Of a stretch of 64,000 nt of DNA, positions 29,074 through 38,240 are shown piece by piece. Where the stretch lies: positions 248,001 through 312,000 of the forward strand of contig NZ_KK366004.1 of the NCBI RefSeq assembly GCF_000686705.1, given 5' to 3'. The stretch is from Clostridium hydrogeniformans DSM 21757. GTDB lineage: Bacteria > Bacillota > Clostridia > Clostridiales > Clostridiaceae. A model generated the notes under the pieces. It saw only the letters and a program-made list of their open reading frames with translations, did not search any database and was not told the DNA's origin. The position numbers and the translations under genes are program-made. Each line of letters starts with the position of its first letter. Position 1 is the first letter of the stretch.

Positions 29074-29107
29074 AAAAAATGAGTTATAATTACATAACTC
29101 ATTTTTT
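29074..29107. terminator. Bidirectional terminator, pdaA / exonuclease
   Basis: A 14-bp perfect stem, AAAAAATGAGTTAT with ATAACTCATTTTTT, and a 6-nt loop, between convergent genes. Confidence 0.85.
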
Positions 29108-29148
29108 ATTGCCATTTTAATTTATAATAATCATACATTAGTAAAAAA

Positions 29149-29763
29149 TTACTTCATCATAGAGGTAAAGTGCTGTCTAGGAATAAATCCTTTCTTAATA
29201 CCTTCTGTAACAATAAGATATGTAGCTGCAGTATCAAACCTGGCATCGTGATAATTTCCACTGCCTTCAAAAAGTGCCTCAGATTTTTCAGCTATCATTT
29301 CCTTAGTTATACTAAGGAAGGCTATAACTTCTTCAAGTTTAGGATTTTTTATATCGCCTCTAACATTACATAACCTACATATATTTTTATAATAAGACAT
29401 AGTACAAAAACTTAAGTTTGGTTCAAAAAACTCTCCTATACCAGAAAGTTCATGGCTTAAGAATTTTATATCAAAGGATACATTATGACCAATTAATATA
29501 TCTGCAGTTAAAAAATCATTTATAAATGTTTCTACCTGATCCTCAAAGTAATTACCTTCACTTAATTCATATAACTTTTCTAAAGAAAATCCATGAACTG
29601 CTTCAGCAGAAGGAGACATATTATCTACAGTGAAGAAAAAATTACGACCAACAGTTGTATTAGGTTTTGTAGAGGTATCAACTAGTATATAGCTAAGCTG
29701 ACATATGCTACCTAGTTCTGGCTTTATGTCAGTAGTTTCTGTGTCAAAAAATATAAGTTTCAT
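29149..29763 (-). CDS. DEDD-family 3'-5' exonuclease (DnaQ-like)
   Basis: A 204-aa single-domain exonuclease. Exo I is IFFDTETTD (Asp7/Glu9), Exo II is LIGHNVSFDIKFL, and the C-terminal NYHDARFDTAAT gives the DEDDh His and Asp. It could proofread in trans or degrade nucleic acid; no polymerase is adjacent. The ATG follows AGGAGG and the gene is monocistronic. Confidence 0.88.
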   Translation of the reverse strand: MKLIFFDTETTDIKPELGSICQLSYILVDTSTKPNTTVGRNFFFTVDNMSPSAEAVHGFSLEKLYELSEGNYFEDQVETFINDFLTADILIGHNVSFDIKFLSHELSGIGEFFEPNLSFCTMSYYKNICRLCNVRGDIKNPKLEEVIAFLSITKEMIAEKSEALFEGSGNYHDARFDTAATYLIVTEGIKKGFIPRQHFTSMMK

Positions 29764-29830
29764 AAAAACCTCCTATAGTTTATTAAATAGCAATAACCTT
29801 ATTATATAAGAATAAATATAATATGTACAT

Positions 29831-29863
29831 AATAAGCCTCTACTTTTTAAGTAGAGGCTTATT
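29831..29863. terminator. Hairpin terminator after arginase
   Basis: A 15-bp perfect stem, AATAAGCCTCTACTT with AAGTAGAGGCTTATT, and a 3-nt loop. It lies directly after the arginase stop on the minus strand. The T-run is weak on both sides. Confidence 0.7.
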
Positions 29864-29865
29864 TG

Positions 29866-30768
29866 TTATTTTAAATTATAAGATATAAAGTCTAATAGCT
29901 CTAAGGCAACTTTTAATGTAGAATCATCCTTATCTATTTTGGTATTTAACTCCACAAAATCCATAGATTTTATAAGACCACTAGATAGAAGATATTTAAG
30001 AAGATATTTAACTTCATCCATACTAAGACCATTAGCTACTGGAGTTCCTGTACCAGGAACCAGTGATGCATCTAAGGAATCTATATCATAGCTAAGATGA
30101 ACATTGTTAATTCCTTTTGAAGCAATATCCTTTAATATAGAATTTATGATATTTTCACATCCTTTTTCCTTTACATCTGAGGTTGTCCAGACACTAAGAT
30201 TCAAATCCTCTATAAGCTTTAACTCACCTTCATCTAAATCTCTAGCACCTACTATATATACATTTTGTGGCTTTACTTTTTGACCCTTAAAGTAAAGATC
30301 AGTAAGGGAAGAAGGTCCTTCACCCATAGCAGAGGCTAAAGGCATTCCATGAACGTTACCAGAAGGAGAAGAGGTATGAGTATTAATATCTCCATGGGCA
30401 TCTATCCAAATTACAGCCAAATCTTCTCCAAAGGCTTTACTACACCCACTTAAGCTTCCAAGACCAAGAGCGTGATCTCCACCTATAACTAAAGGAAAGG
30501 ATCCAGAAGTTAATGAAGTGTAAACACTATGAGCTAAGTTTTTATTTACATTAACTATAGGGCTTAAATATTTCATAGATTTATGATGAGAAAATTTACT
30601 AGTTTCATGAGTAGATTCCACATAGATATTTCCAAGATCATAAACTTCTTCATGATTTTTTTCTAAGAGTTCAATTAAACCATGTTCCCTTAAGATATTA
30701 GGACTAAGGTCAACACCTTCCCTATCACATCCAAAATATAAAGGAACACCTATTACATTAATTTTCAT
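29866..30768 (-). CDS. rocF: Arginase (ureohydrolase family)
   Basis: A 300-aa binuclear manganese ureohydrolase, most like arginase, hydrolysing arginine to ornithine + urea. Metal ligands sit in GGDHALGLGS, WIDAHGDINTH and SYDIDSLDASLVPGTGTPV. The Asn/His loop HTSSPSGNVHGMPLA is typical of arginases rather than agmatinases. The ATG follows AGGAGGTGC. It is monocistronic with no other arginine catabolic gene nearby. Confidence 0.88.
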   Translation of the reverse strand: MKINVIGVPLYFGCDREGVDLSPNILREHGLIELLEKNHEEVYDLGNIYVESTHETSKFSHHKSMKYLSPIVNVNKNLAHSVYTSLTSGSFPLVIGGDHALGLGSLSGCSKAFGEDLAVIWIDAHGDINTHTSSPSGNVHGMPLASAMGEGPSSLTDLYFKGQKVKPQNVYIVGARDLDEGELKLIEDLNLSVWTTSDVKEKGCENIINSILKDIASKGINNVHLSYDIDSLDASLVPGTGTPVANGLSMDEVKYLLKYLLSSGLIKSMDFVELNTKIDKDDSTLKVALELLDFISYNLK

Positions 30769-31191
30769 TTTAGCACCTCCTATAACATATAAAAGTTATA
30801 TTATCTGTACATTAAGCACAGTAAGAAATTTTAATTTTAAATTTCTTAATAATATTATGTGTATAGTGACATCCTATTATTAAGTATAACAATAGAACTT
30901 TATATATTTTATGGCATATTTATTAAGAAATTTTGAGATTTAAATACTATATTTGAAAATATTAGAGATTAATATATATTTTAAACTTTAATATGAATTA
31001 TTTATATCATACTACTATAATTGTTTCAATAAAAAACCTAATAATAATAGTTAAAATATATAAAATAATAATTATTATTTATTGATAATAATTTCCTATT
31101 GATATAAAATTATTATAGAGCATTTAATCCAAAGGTTCTATTTTTATGCAATAAACGTACTATTAAGACAGAGCAAAAGGAGGTAATTGAT
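30769..31191. other. Divergent arginase-ldh intergenic region
   Basis: No ORF is supported in this 423-nt region. A possible ldh promoter is TTGATA (31082-31087), 17 nt, TAAAAT (31105-31110). A clear Rex-type TTGTTAA-N4-TTAACAA box was sought near ldh and not found. Confidence 0.4.
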
Positions 31192-32139
31192 ATGATAAAA
31201 GGAACTACAAAGGTATCAATAATAGGAGCAGGATTTGTTGGTTCTACTACAGCCTATGCTTTAATGCTAGAGGGACTAGTATCAGACTTAGTTATAGTAG
31301 ATATTAATAGGGAAAAGGCAGAGGCGGAGGCTATGGACCTGTCCCATGGAGCAGCATTTGTAAAGGCAACAGATGTAAAGGCAGGAGATTATGAAGATAC
31401 TAAGAATTCAGATATAGTAATAATTACTGCAGGTGTTGGACCAAAGCCAGGAGAAACAAGGCTGGATATAGTTAAGAAGAATTATAATATATTTAAAAGT
31501 ATAGTACCTCAGGTTGTTAAGTATAGTCCCAATGCTATATTACTTGTAGTGTCAAATCCAGTGGATGTTTTAACTTATATAACATATAAGTTATCAGGAC
31601 TTCCAGCTAATAGAGTAATAGGATCAGGAACAGTACTTGACACTTCAAGGTTTAAATATTCATTAAGTGATAAGTTCTCAGTAGATGCAAGAAATATACA
31701 CACTTATATAATAGGAGAGCATGGAGATTCAGAAATGGCAGCTTGGAGTTTAACTTCAATAGCTGGTATGGGTGCTAAGGAATTCTGCCTAGCTCAAGGT
31801 GGAGAATGTGATGATGAATTTAAAAAGGCTACCTTAGATGAGGTTAAAAATGCTGCCTATGAGATAATTAATAGAAAAGGATACACTAATTATGCAGTTG
31901 CTTTAGCAGTAAGAAGAATTGTAGAGGCAATAATAAGAGATGAGAAATCAATTCTTACAGTATCAAGTCTTTTTGAAGGCCAATATGGAATAGAGGATAT
32001 GTATCTTGGAATTCCTACTGTAGTAGGAAGGGAAGGGGCAGAAAAATTATTAAATGTACCTTTAAACGAAGAAGAAATAAGTGGGTTAAAAAAGTCATCG
32101 GATGTATTAAAAGAAAGTATAAAAGACTTAGAGTTTTAA
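31192..32139 (+). CDS. ldh: L-lactate dehydrogenase
   Basis: NAD-dependent reduction of pyruvate to L-lactate, an NADH-recycling branch competing with PflB. It is 315 aa with the Rossmann GAGFVGS at the N-terminus, the [11 protein letters not shown] segment, the catalytic IGEHGDSE with its His, and the substrate arginine in the GETRLD loop. The Gln/Arg discriminator loop (GPKPGETR) favours lactate over malate dehydrogenase. The ribosome site is AAAGGAGG and the gene is monocistronic. Confidence 0.96.
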   Translation: MIKGTTKVSIIGAGFVGSTTAYALMLEGLVSDLVIVDINREKAEAEAMDLSHGAAFVKATDVKAGDYEDTKNSDIVIITAGVGPKPGETRLDIVKKNYNIFKSIVPQVVKYSPNAILLVVSNPVDVLTYITYKLSGLPANRVIGSGTVLDTSRFKYSLSDKFSVDARNIHTYIIGEHGDSEMAAWSLTSIAGMGAKEFCLAQGGECDDEFKKATLDEVKNAAYEIINRKGYTNYAVALAVRRIVEAIIRDEKSILTVSSLFEGQYGIEDMYLGIPTVVGREGAEKLLNVPLNEEEISGLKKSSDVLKESIKDLEF

Positions 32140-32250
32140 GTTTTTTATAGAGAGTAGGTAGATTCTTAGATCTTAGAAGTTTAGATTTTTATATTACAAA
32201 GGTTTAAGCTATTGTGTTAGATTAAACTCTTGTAATATCTATTAATAAGG

Positions 32251-32290
32251 GGAGGATATAAAAGTTATAGCTTTTATATCCTCCATTTTA
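32251..32290 (+). terminator. Terminator after ldh
   Basis: A 14-bp perfect stem, GGAGGATATAAAAG with CTTTTATATCCTCC, a 6-nt loop and then ATTTTAG. Confidence 0.75.
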
Positions 32291-32435
32291 GTATACTGAT
32301 CTTAATTATCTAAAACCTTAAGAAAAATATTTATAAGAATGCCATAACTTAAATTTATATTGTTATATTTCTTTAGGTAGATGCGTAAATTAATTAATGC
32401 AACATATATAATATAAATTTAAAATGTAAGTAAAT

Positions 32436-33425
32436 TTATTCTACATATCCATATAAGCCTCTAATAGATACCTCGCCAGAAATGATCTTTTTATAGGAGC
32501 CATCATTAAGAATTACTAAAAGCTCTCCATCTTCAGTTATATCTTCAGCTTTACATATAAAAGATTTATCCCTATTTATACACTGAATTTCTTTTCCTAT
32601 AAGTATAGAAGCTTCCCTACTTATATCTAAGGTTTTATTAAGTTTTCCAGTGGCTAAAAAGTCATCATAGAGGTCTTCAAAATTATTTAGAATATAAGAA
32701 GTAAGTTTTTTTCTATTAAAGTCTTCTTTTAACTCTCTTTTTAAAGAAGTGGCTATAGGTTTAAGGTCTTCACTAAAGTCTTCTTTTAAGGTGTTTACAT
32801 TAATACCTATTCCCATAACCATGTAGTTTATATTATTCATTTCTCCACTAATCTCAGTAAGAATTCCACAAAGTTTTTTATTATTTAAAATTATATCATT
32901 AGGCCATTTAATAGAGCTTTCTATGCCAAGTTCTTTAAGAGCTAAATATACTGCAGCTGAACCTATAAGGGTAGTTTTAGAAACTTCTAAGGGTGGTAAA
33001 TCAGGGGTTAGAAGTATGCTTAACCATATTCCTTTATGTTTAGGAGAAATCCAAGTACGTCCAAGACGGCCTCTTCCACTTACTTGTTCCTCACTAATAA
33101 ATACTGCTCCATTTATTAAATTATCCTTTGCAGCTTCTTTTGCCTTTGAGTTAGTAGAATCTATAGTATCAAAGTGATAATAACTTCTTCCTATATATTT
33201 AGTTTTTAAATAAGGACTTATCTCTATATAATTTAAAACATCTGCTTCTTTTATAAGTTTATATCCTACCTTAGTTGAAGACTCAAATTCATAGCCTTCT
33301 TCTTTTAATGCCTTTATATATTTCCATATGGATGCACGACTTACTCCGATATTTTTACTTATATCCTCTCCAGATATATATTGATCTTTATTGTTTTTAA
33401 ATAGCTCTAAAACCTTGTATTTCAA
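32436..33425 (-). CDS. birA: Bifunctional biotin-protein ligase / biotin operon repressor
   Basis: A 329-aa protein with an N-terminal winged helix (GEDISKNIGVSRASIWKYIKALKEEGYEFE), the biotin ligase core and a C-terminal SH3-like domain. The core has GRGRLGRTW for biotinyl-AMP and SIKWPNDI. It attaches biotin to carboxylases and can repress biotin genes. The start is TTG with AAGGGA upstream. No biotin operon is adjacent. Confidence 0.94.
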   Translation of the reverse strand: MKYKVLELFKNNKDQYISGEDISKNIGVSRASIWKYIKALKEEGYEFESSTKVGYKLIKEADVLNYIEISPYLKTKYIGRSYYHFDTIDSTNSKAKEAAKDNLINGAVFISEEQVSGRGRLGRTWISPKHKGIWLSILLTPDLPPLEVSKTTLIGSAAVYLALKELGIESSIKWPNDIILNNKKLCGILTEISGEMNNINYMVMGIGINVNTLKEDFSEDLKPIATSLKRELKEDFNRKKLTSYILNNFEDLYDDFLATGKLNKTLDISREASILIGKEIQCINRDKSFICKAEDITEDGELLVILNDGSYKKIISGEVSIRGLYGYVE

Positions 33426-33533
33426 AATTATCAGTCCCTTTATGTAAAATTAAAGCCCTAAAATATTATATTTTAGAGCTTAATTCCATTATATAATTTT
33501 AATATTTTTTAGTCTAGTTTAATCATAGAATAT

Positions 33534-34175
33534 TTAATATTTTACTATTTGGTGATGAGAGTCTGAGGATTTTCTATAAATAAAATTAGGGTTTGATTCC
33601 TTTATAAAAGCTGTAGTAAAGGCTTCTCTTAAATTATAAAAAACATTAATATCTCCAGAAACCTCATCCCAGTATTTCTTATGTATACAGGTGGTGGTTT
33701 CCCATTCTACTAAATCCTCAGTTTTTGTTTTTAAACTATTAACATGATCACAAGGCATTCCATCTAAAACATAGTTATTAAAGTTTTTAAATAATGATAA
33801 GGCATTTTCATTATCTCCACTTACACTAACTTCAGTTCCACACTTTTTACCATGATTTTCATAAACTTTTAGAGCTATAGGAATAACATTTTCTCCAAAA
33901 GTTTTTATAGAATTAGTTATAAAGTAGGCCATTCTTCCTTCAGTTTTAGAAACCTTATCTTGAAGCCAACCATGAATATTGGAAGTATCTATCATTGATT
34001 CTAAAGGTTTATCTTCTATGAAGTTTCCATACTTAGATAGTCCTTCAGAAAATATTTTATAAACATCATCTCCAAATTCATTTGAAAAAGCTTCTTCTAT
34101 ATTTCTTTCAAGTTCCTCTGATAATTTTATTTTATTAAATAACCAAGAATGAATAGGTGCTAAATATAAGCTCAT
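33534..34175 (-). CDS. Unknown 213-aa cytosolic protein with two H-x-W-L segments
   Basis: Not recognised with certainty. A likely duplicated motif is IHSWLFNKI (residues 8-16) and IHGWLQDKV (about 67-75), suggesting two related N-terminal helical repeats. The second half has Cys/His-rich segments (GMPCDHVNSL, WETTTCIHKKYW) that could bind metal or take part in redox chemistry. There is no signal peptide or membrane helix. The ATG follows AAAGGAG. It is divergent from a DUF1858 redox-disulfide protein across a repeat-bearing gap. An amidohydrolase or thiazoline-hydrolase-like family is possible, but this is a guess. Confidence 0.7.
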   Translation of the reverse strand: MSLYLAPIHSWLFNKIKLSEELERNIEEAFSNEFGDDVYKIFSEGLSKYGNFIEDKPLESMIDTSNIHGWLQDKVSKTEGRMAYFITNSIKTFGENVIPIALKVYENHGKKCGTEVSVSGDNENALSLFKNFNNYVLDGMPCDHVNSLKTKTEDLVEWETTTCIHKKYWDEVSGDINVFYNLREAFTTAFIKESNPNFIYRKSSDSHHQIVKY

Positions 34176-34393
34176 AGTTATATCTCCTTTATATATAAAT
34201 TAATAGTTAATATCTTTACTAGGTAAAATCTTTATAATATAATTTTAGTTAAAATATACTTTTATGTCTGTAACCTATGTTACGTATAAATGGCTAAATA
34301 TATATTATAATATCATTAAAGATAAGAGCTCTTCAATATTATAGTAAAGGGATTCTTATATAAAACTTCTATTATAAGATTTATTTTAAATTG

Positions 34394-34500
34394 TTTTTAT
34401 AGGGATTTAAGAATAAAATTTAACTTATTCATTAAAGTTTTATTTATTTATCTTGATTCATCAAGGTGTATAAATTAACTTTTCAACTCAAAACCCTAGA
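34394..34500 (+). repeat. MITE-like dispersed repeat, copy R3
   Basis: The copy begins TTTTTATAGGGATTTAAGAA and ends CTCAAAACCCTAGA, with the shared GGTGTATAAATTAA right-half landmark. The left half (ATAGGGATTTAAGAA, TTAACTTATT) is closest to the copy at 53121. It lies in the 428-nt gap upstream of the DUF1858 gene. Confidence 0.7.
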
Positions 34501-34603
34501 AGAAAAGGATAAGTCTTATTAAAATAAAGGTTTTAAAGACTAAGGTTTAGAGAGAGAAAATAAATATTAAATATAATATTCAGTTAACAAGGAGGAAAAT
34601 AAT

Positions 34604-34798
34604 ATGAAAATAACAGCTAAAACAATAATGGGAGATATATTAAAGATAAATCCAAAGGCAGCAGATATATTAATGAGCAGAGGTATGGGATGCATTGGAT
34701 GTCCATCATCTCAAATGGAAGCGTTAGAAGATGCAGCTTTAATTCATGGACTAGATGTTAATGAATTATTAGAAGAATTAAATAAAGATTTAGAGTAG
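34604..34798 (+). CDS. DUF1858 redox-disulfide protein (hybrid-cluster-associated type)
   Basis: A 64-aa protein of the DUF1858 / hybrid-cluster-protein-associated redox disulfide family. It has a CIGC motif at C30 and C33 (GMGCIGCPSSQ), then the family's ALEDAALIHGLDVNELLEELN tail. Presumed to be a small thiol or metal-binding redox protein; exact function is not established. The ribosome site is AAGGAGG. The end of the gene is part of a 20-bp tandem duplication. Confidence 0.88.
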   Translation: MKITAKTIMGDILKINPKAADILMSRGMGCIGCPSSQMEALEDAALIHGLDVNELLEELNKDLE

Positions 34799-34830
34799 TT
34801 AGAAGTATGTTAGAGTAGTTAGAAGTATGT
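34791..34830 (+). repeat. 20-bp direct repeat covering the DUF1858 stop codon
   Basis: TAGAGTAGTTAGAAGTATGT occurs twice in perfect tandem (34791-34810 and 34811-34830). The first copy contains the last codons and the TAG stop. It is a recent local duplication, and the second copy is untranslated. Confidence 0.9.
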
Positions 34831-34839
34831 TAGAATAAA

Positions 34840-34875
34840 AATTCCCTAATGCATTATGCATTGGGGGATTTTTTT
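34840..34875 (+). terminator. Terminator after DUF1858 gene
   Basis: The stem AATTCCCTAATGCA / TGCATTGGGGGATT (two G-T or mismatch positions) is followed by TTTTT. Confidence 0.82.
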
Positions 34876-35092
34876 ATTCTAAATTAGAAATACTAGTACT
34901 GGGATAAGATGTGCTGAATACATTAAAAGACAATATAAAAATTTATTTAGGAACTTTACAAATTTAATACTTATTTTATTAAGTGCATGGGAAAATATTA
35001 CATGAAATTTATCTATAAATAAAATGAAGTGAAAATTCCATGTGGATAAGATTTTACTTTGTTTTAAAACTTAAACATGGAGATGATTAGAG

Positions 35093-36268
35093 TTGAGAAA
35101 GAAAAATAAAATTCTGCTTATAACATTAGGTATTTTAGCTGGGATTATTATAGCAGGAGGTATTTCTTATTATATTTATATTAGAAGTAAGATTTATAAT
35201 AATTCTATATACGATATAAAAGGGATAACCTATGATGAGAATGAAAAAGAAGAGGAACCAGAAGTATCCTATAGTGAGGTTCAAGGAATAACAAATATTC
35301 TTTTAGTAGGTATAGATGCTAGAGATATTAATGAACCATCTAGGTCAGATGCTATACTTATAGCAACTATAGATAATAATAATAAAAACTTAAAATTTAC
35401 ATCTATTATGAGGGATAGCTATGTAGAGATTAAAGGACTTGGAGAAACTAAAATAAATGCTGCCTATGCAAAAGGTGGAATAGGATTATTAATTGACACC
35501 ATAGAGAGGAACTTTAATTTAGAGCTTGATAAATATGTGGTAGTTAATTTTCTTGGATTTCAAGATATAGTGGATGCTCTAGGGGGAATAGAGGTAAATA
35601 TTAAAGACTATGAAATAGATGAAATGAATAAATATATTGGGGAAGTTAATGAAAATAAATCTCCTAAGATAGAGAGTGCAGGGGTTAACCACTTAGATGG
35701 ACAAAGGGCTCTTGCCTATACAAGAATAAGAAAGGTTGGAGATGGATCCTATGAAAGAACAAAAAGGCAAAGAGAGGTTATGAGACTTATTGCCTATAAG
35801 GTTATGGATTTAAATGTTATTCAGTATCCTAATATTTTAGGGAAAATAAGTGATTATATTAAAACTAATATAGAGCCTATAAATATAATTAATTATGGAT
35901 ATACAGTATCTAAGTTTCAACCATTAAATGTAGAAGAACTTCAAATTCCTTTAAATGAATTAAGTGAAGGAAGAGTATACAAAGGCTCTTGGGTACTACT
36001 TATGGACAAAAAACAAAATAGTAAGATACTTTTAAATTTTATATTAAATAATACTCTTCCAAGTGAAAAAGATATAAACAAGGACGAGTTTAAAAAAGAA
36101 TTAGATAGGTACCTAAAAATTGATAAACCTTATAAGAAACCTAAAATAGAGAAAAATAAGGAGAAAAATAAGGAAAGTTTAGAAATCAAAACTTATAAGG
36201 ACGATGATTCAATAGATGATGAAGAATATAATGATTATGATGTAGAAGAAACCACTGATTTTCAATAA
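35093..36268 (+). CDS. LytR-CpsA-Psr family protein
   Basis: A 391-aa membrane-anchored extracytoplasmic enzyme that moves undecaprenyl-linked glycans (teichoic acid or capsule) onto peptidoglycan. It has one N-terminal membrane helix (ILLITLGILAGIIIAGGISYYIYI). The LCP domain follows, with LLVGIDARDINEPSRSDAILIATID, the arginine-rich RDSYVEI and LAYTRIRKVGDGSYERTKRQREV, and an acidic-basic C-terminal tail. The start is TTG after GGAGATG. It is monocistronic or leads into phoH (126 nt gap). Confidence 0.9.
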   Translation: MRKKNKILLITLGILAGIIIAGGISYYIYIRSKIYNNSIYDIKGITYDENEKEEEPEVSYSEVQGITNILLVGIDARDINEPSRSDAILIATIDNNNKNLKFTSIMRDSYVEIKGLGETKINAAYAKGGIGLLIDTIERNFNLELDKYVVVNFLGFQDIVDALGGIEVNIKDYEIDEMNKYIGEVNENKSPKIESAGVNHLDGQRALAYTRIRKVGDGSYERTKRQREVMRLIAYKVMDLNVIQYPNILGKISDYIKTNIEPINIINYGYTVSKFQPLNVEELQIPLNELSEGRVYKGSWVLLMDKKQNSKILLNFILNNTLPSEKDINKDEFKKELDRYLKIDKPYKKPKIEKNKEKNKESLEIKTYKDDDSIDDEEYNDYDVEETTDFQ

Positions 36269-36394
36269 GTAATAAGACTCATTTATAGAATACATAGGTT
36301 TAACATAAGGTATTTGTATTTTATAAGTGAGTTTTATAGTTTTTTAATATATTTATTTGAAAATCTTCATATTATAGTAAGGAGAGGAGGGTTA

Positions 36395-37774
36395 ATGTTG
36401 AAGAAAACCTATGTACTTGACACAAACGTATTATTGTATTCTCCTACTGCACTACTTTCTTTTGGTGAAAATCATGTGGTTATACCAGAGGTGGTTTTAG
36501 AAGAGCTTGATAGATTTAAAAAGGATAAAAATGATTTAGGGGCTAATGCTAGGCATGCTGCTAGATTAATAGACAAGCTAAGAAAGGAAGGTAAACTTAA
36601 TAAAGGGGTAAATTTAGATACTGGTGGAACTCTTAGGGTGGAAATGAATCATTATGATACAGAGATGCCACCGACATGGGACAAGTTAAAAGGTGATAAT
36701 CGAATAATTCAAGTTTGTAAGGGGTTAAAAGAGAAGGGAGAAAATGTATATTTAATAACGAAAGATATATTTGAAAGAATAAAAGCTGATATAGTTGATA
36801 TAGAAGTGGAAGATTTTAATGAAAAAGTTGTTCCAGAGCAGGATGATCAGTATACAGGAAGGATAGAAGTTTATGCATCAACAAAGGCTATAGATAGCTT
36901 TTATAAAGAAAAGAGATTAAGTATAAAAGAACTTACATGGTATAGTGAGGAGGAGGAAGAGTATAAAGATCCTCCTTTAGAGTTAAATCAGTTTCTTATA
37001 ATTAGATCTAAAGATAATCAGAAACAAACAGCTGTAGGAAGATTTGACGGAGTTAATATAGTACCTCTTTATAATAAAGATATAACTTTGTTTGGAATAA
37101 ATCCTAGAAATGTAGGTCAAAAGTTTATGATGGAGTGTCTATGTACAAATGCAACTTTAGCCCCATTAGTTATAATAAAGGGCCCAGCAGGTACTGCAAA
37201 AACTTTATTTTCTTTAGCAGCTGGCCTCCATCATATACTGGAAACGGGAGAAAATAAATATAGAAAAATATTAGTATGTAGACCTAATGTAACAATGGAT
37301 GAAGACATTGGATTTCTTCCAGGTACTGAGGAGGAAAAGATAGCACCTTTTATGAGACCTATTTACGATAATCTTCAAATTTTAGTAGACTCTGATGACA
37401 AGGAAAGATATAAAGATGAAGGGGAGCTTAATGATAAAATAGAGGAACTTTTTGAAAGAAAGATTATTACCACTGAAGCAGTAGCTTATTTAAGAGGAAG
37501 GTCTATAGCTAAAAATTATGTAATAATAGATGAGGCACAAAACTTAAGCCCTAAACAAGTAAAATCTATAATAACAAGGGTAGGGGAAGGTACTAAATTA
37601 ATACTAATTGGAGATCCAGAACAAATAGATCACCCGTTTTTAGATTCAAGATCTAATGGTCTTTGTTATGCATCAGAAAAGATGAAGGGAAGTAACCTTT
37701 GTTATCAAGTTACTCTTAAATATGATGAATGTGAAAGGTCTCCACTTGCTTTTGAAGCTGCTAAGAGATTATAA
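36395..37774 (+). CDS. PIN-PhoH family ATPase / ribonuclease
   Basis: A 459-aa fusion of an N-terminal PIN nuclease domain and a C-terminal PhoH P-loop ATPase. The PIN domain (residues about 3-140) has YVLDTNVLLYSPTAL and DLGANARHAARLID; the PhoH domain has IKGPAGTAKT and VIIDEAQNLSPKQVKSIITRVG. The family is linked to RNA unwinding and cleavage. The ATG at 36395 follows GGAGAGGAGGG. A longer ORF start at 36314 lacks any ribosome site. A strong hairpin follows the stop. Confidence 0.92.
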   Translation: MLKKTYVLDTNVLLYSPTALLSFGENHVVIPEVVLEELDRFKKDKNDLGANARHAARLIDKLRKEGKLNKGVNLDTGGTLRVEMNHYDTEMPPTWDKLKGDNRIIQVCKGLKEKGENVYLITKDIFERIKADIVDIEVEDFNEKVVPEQDDQYTGRIEVYASTKAIDSFYKEKRLSIKELTWYSEEEEEYKDPPLELNQFLIIRSKDNQKQTAVGRFDGVNIVPLYNKDITLFGINPRNVGQKFMMECLCTNATLAPLVIIKGPAGTAKTLFSLAAGLHHILETGENKYRKILVCRPNVTMDEDIGFLPGTEEEKIAPFMRPIYDNLQILVDSDDKERYKDEGELNDKIEELFERKIITTEAVAYLRGRSIAKNYVIIDEAQNLSPKQVKSIITRVGEGTKLILIGDPEQIDHPFLDSRSNGLCYASEKMKGSNLCYQVTLKYDECERSPLAFEAAKRL

Positions 37775-37865
37775 CTGTATAGAATCACATCATATTCTAT
37801 ATCTTAAATAAGAAGCCATAGGTATAAAGGAAAAGATAATTTTAAATAAAATAATATAGAAAAAG

Positions 37866-37911
37866 ACTTAGGTATATTAAACTTAGTTGGATTAATATAC
37901 CTAAGTTCTTT
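37866..37911 (+). terminator. Terminator after PIN-PhoH gene
   Basis: A 15-bp perfect stem, ACTTAGGTATATTAA with TTAATATACCTAAGT, an 11-nt loop and then TCTTT. Confidence 0.78.
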
Positions 37912-37921
37912 ACAATATACA

Positions 37922-37967
37922 TTTGCATTACCTTAGGTTAAATTATATAATATCAAGGTAATGCAAA
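37922..37967. other. Second long inverted repeat downstream of PIN-PhoH
   Basis: A 13-bp perfect stem, TTTGCATTACCTT with AAGGTAATGCAAA, encloses a 20-nt AT-rich loop. It lies 15 nt after the PIN-PhoH terminator and has no T-run. The remainder of the 37775-38240 gap shows no gene. Confidence 0.6.
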
Positions 37968-38240
37968 ATAAGAGTAGATAAATCAGGTTTAAGGAAGAAT
38001 TATAGGTAATTATAAAATATTAAGATAAAATTAATGATTAAAATATAAAAATTTTAGTATAATTTTTATATATATATTTAATAATAAGTCATTATTAATA
38101 AAATTGTAAAAACTTTAAGGTTAAAATGTAATAGAATAAGATTATTGTTTAAAAATACAATTAGAAAAACTTGGTTTTAATCATATAAAATTAGTAACAT
38201 AGGAAGCAAAATAAATTTAATTTGGGGTGGTTTAAAGTCT

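Noticed and set aside
31000-31191. Rex-type operator before ldh or pflB
   Set aside because: Only single half-site-like TTAACA sequences were found; no complete TTGTTAA-N4-TTAACAA palindrome is present.
36314-36394. 27-residue upstream extension of the PIN-PhoH gene
   Set aside because: No ribosome site precedes it, and the strong GGAGAGGAGGG is directly before 36395; the PIN domain starts there.
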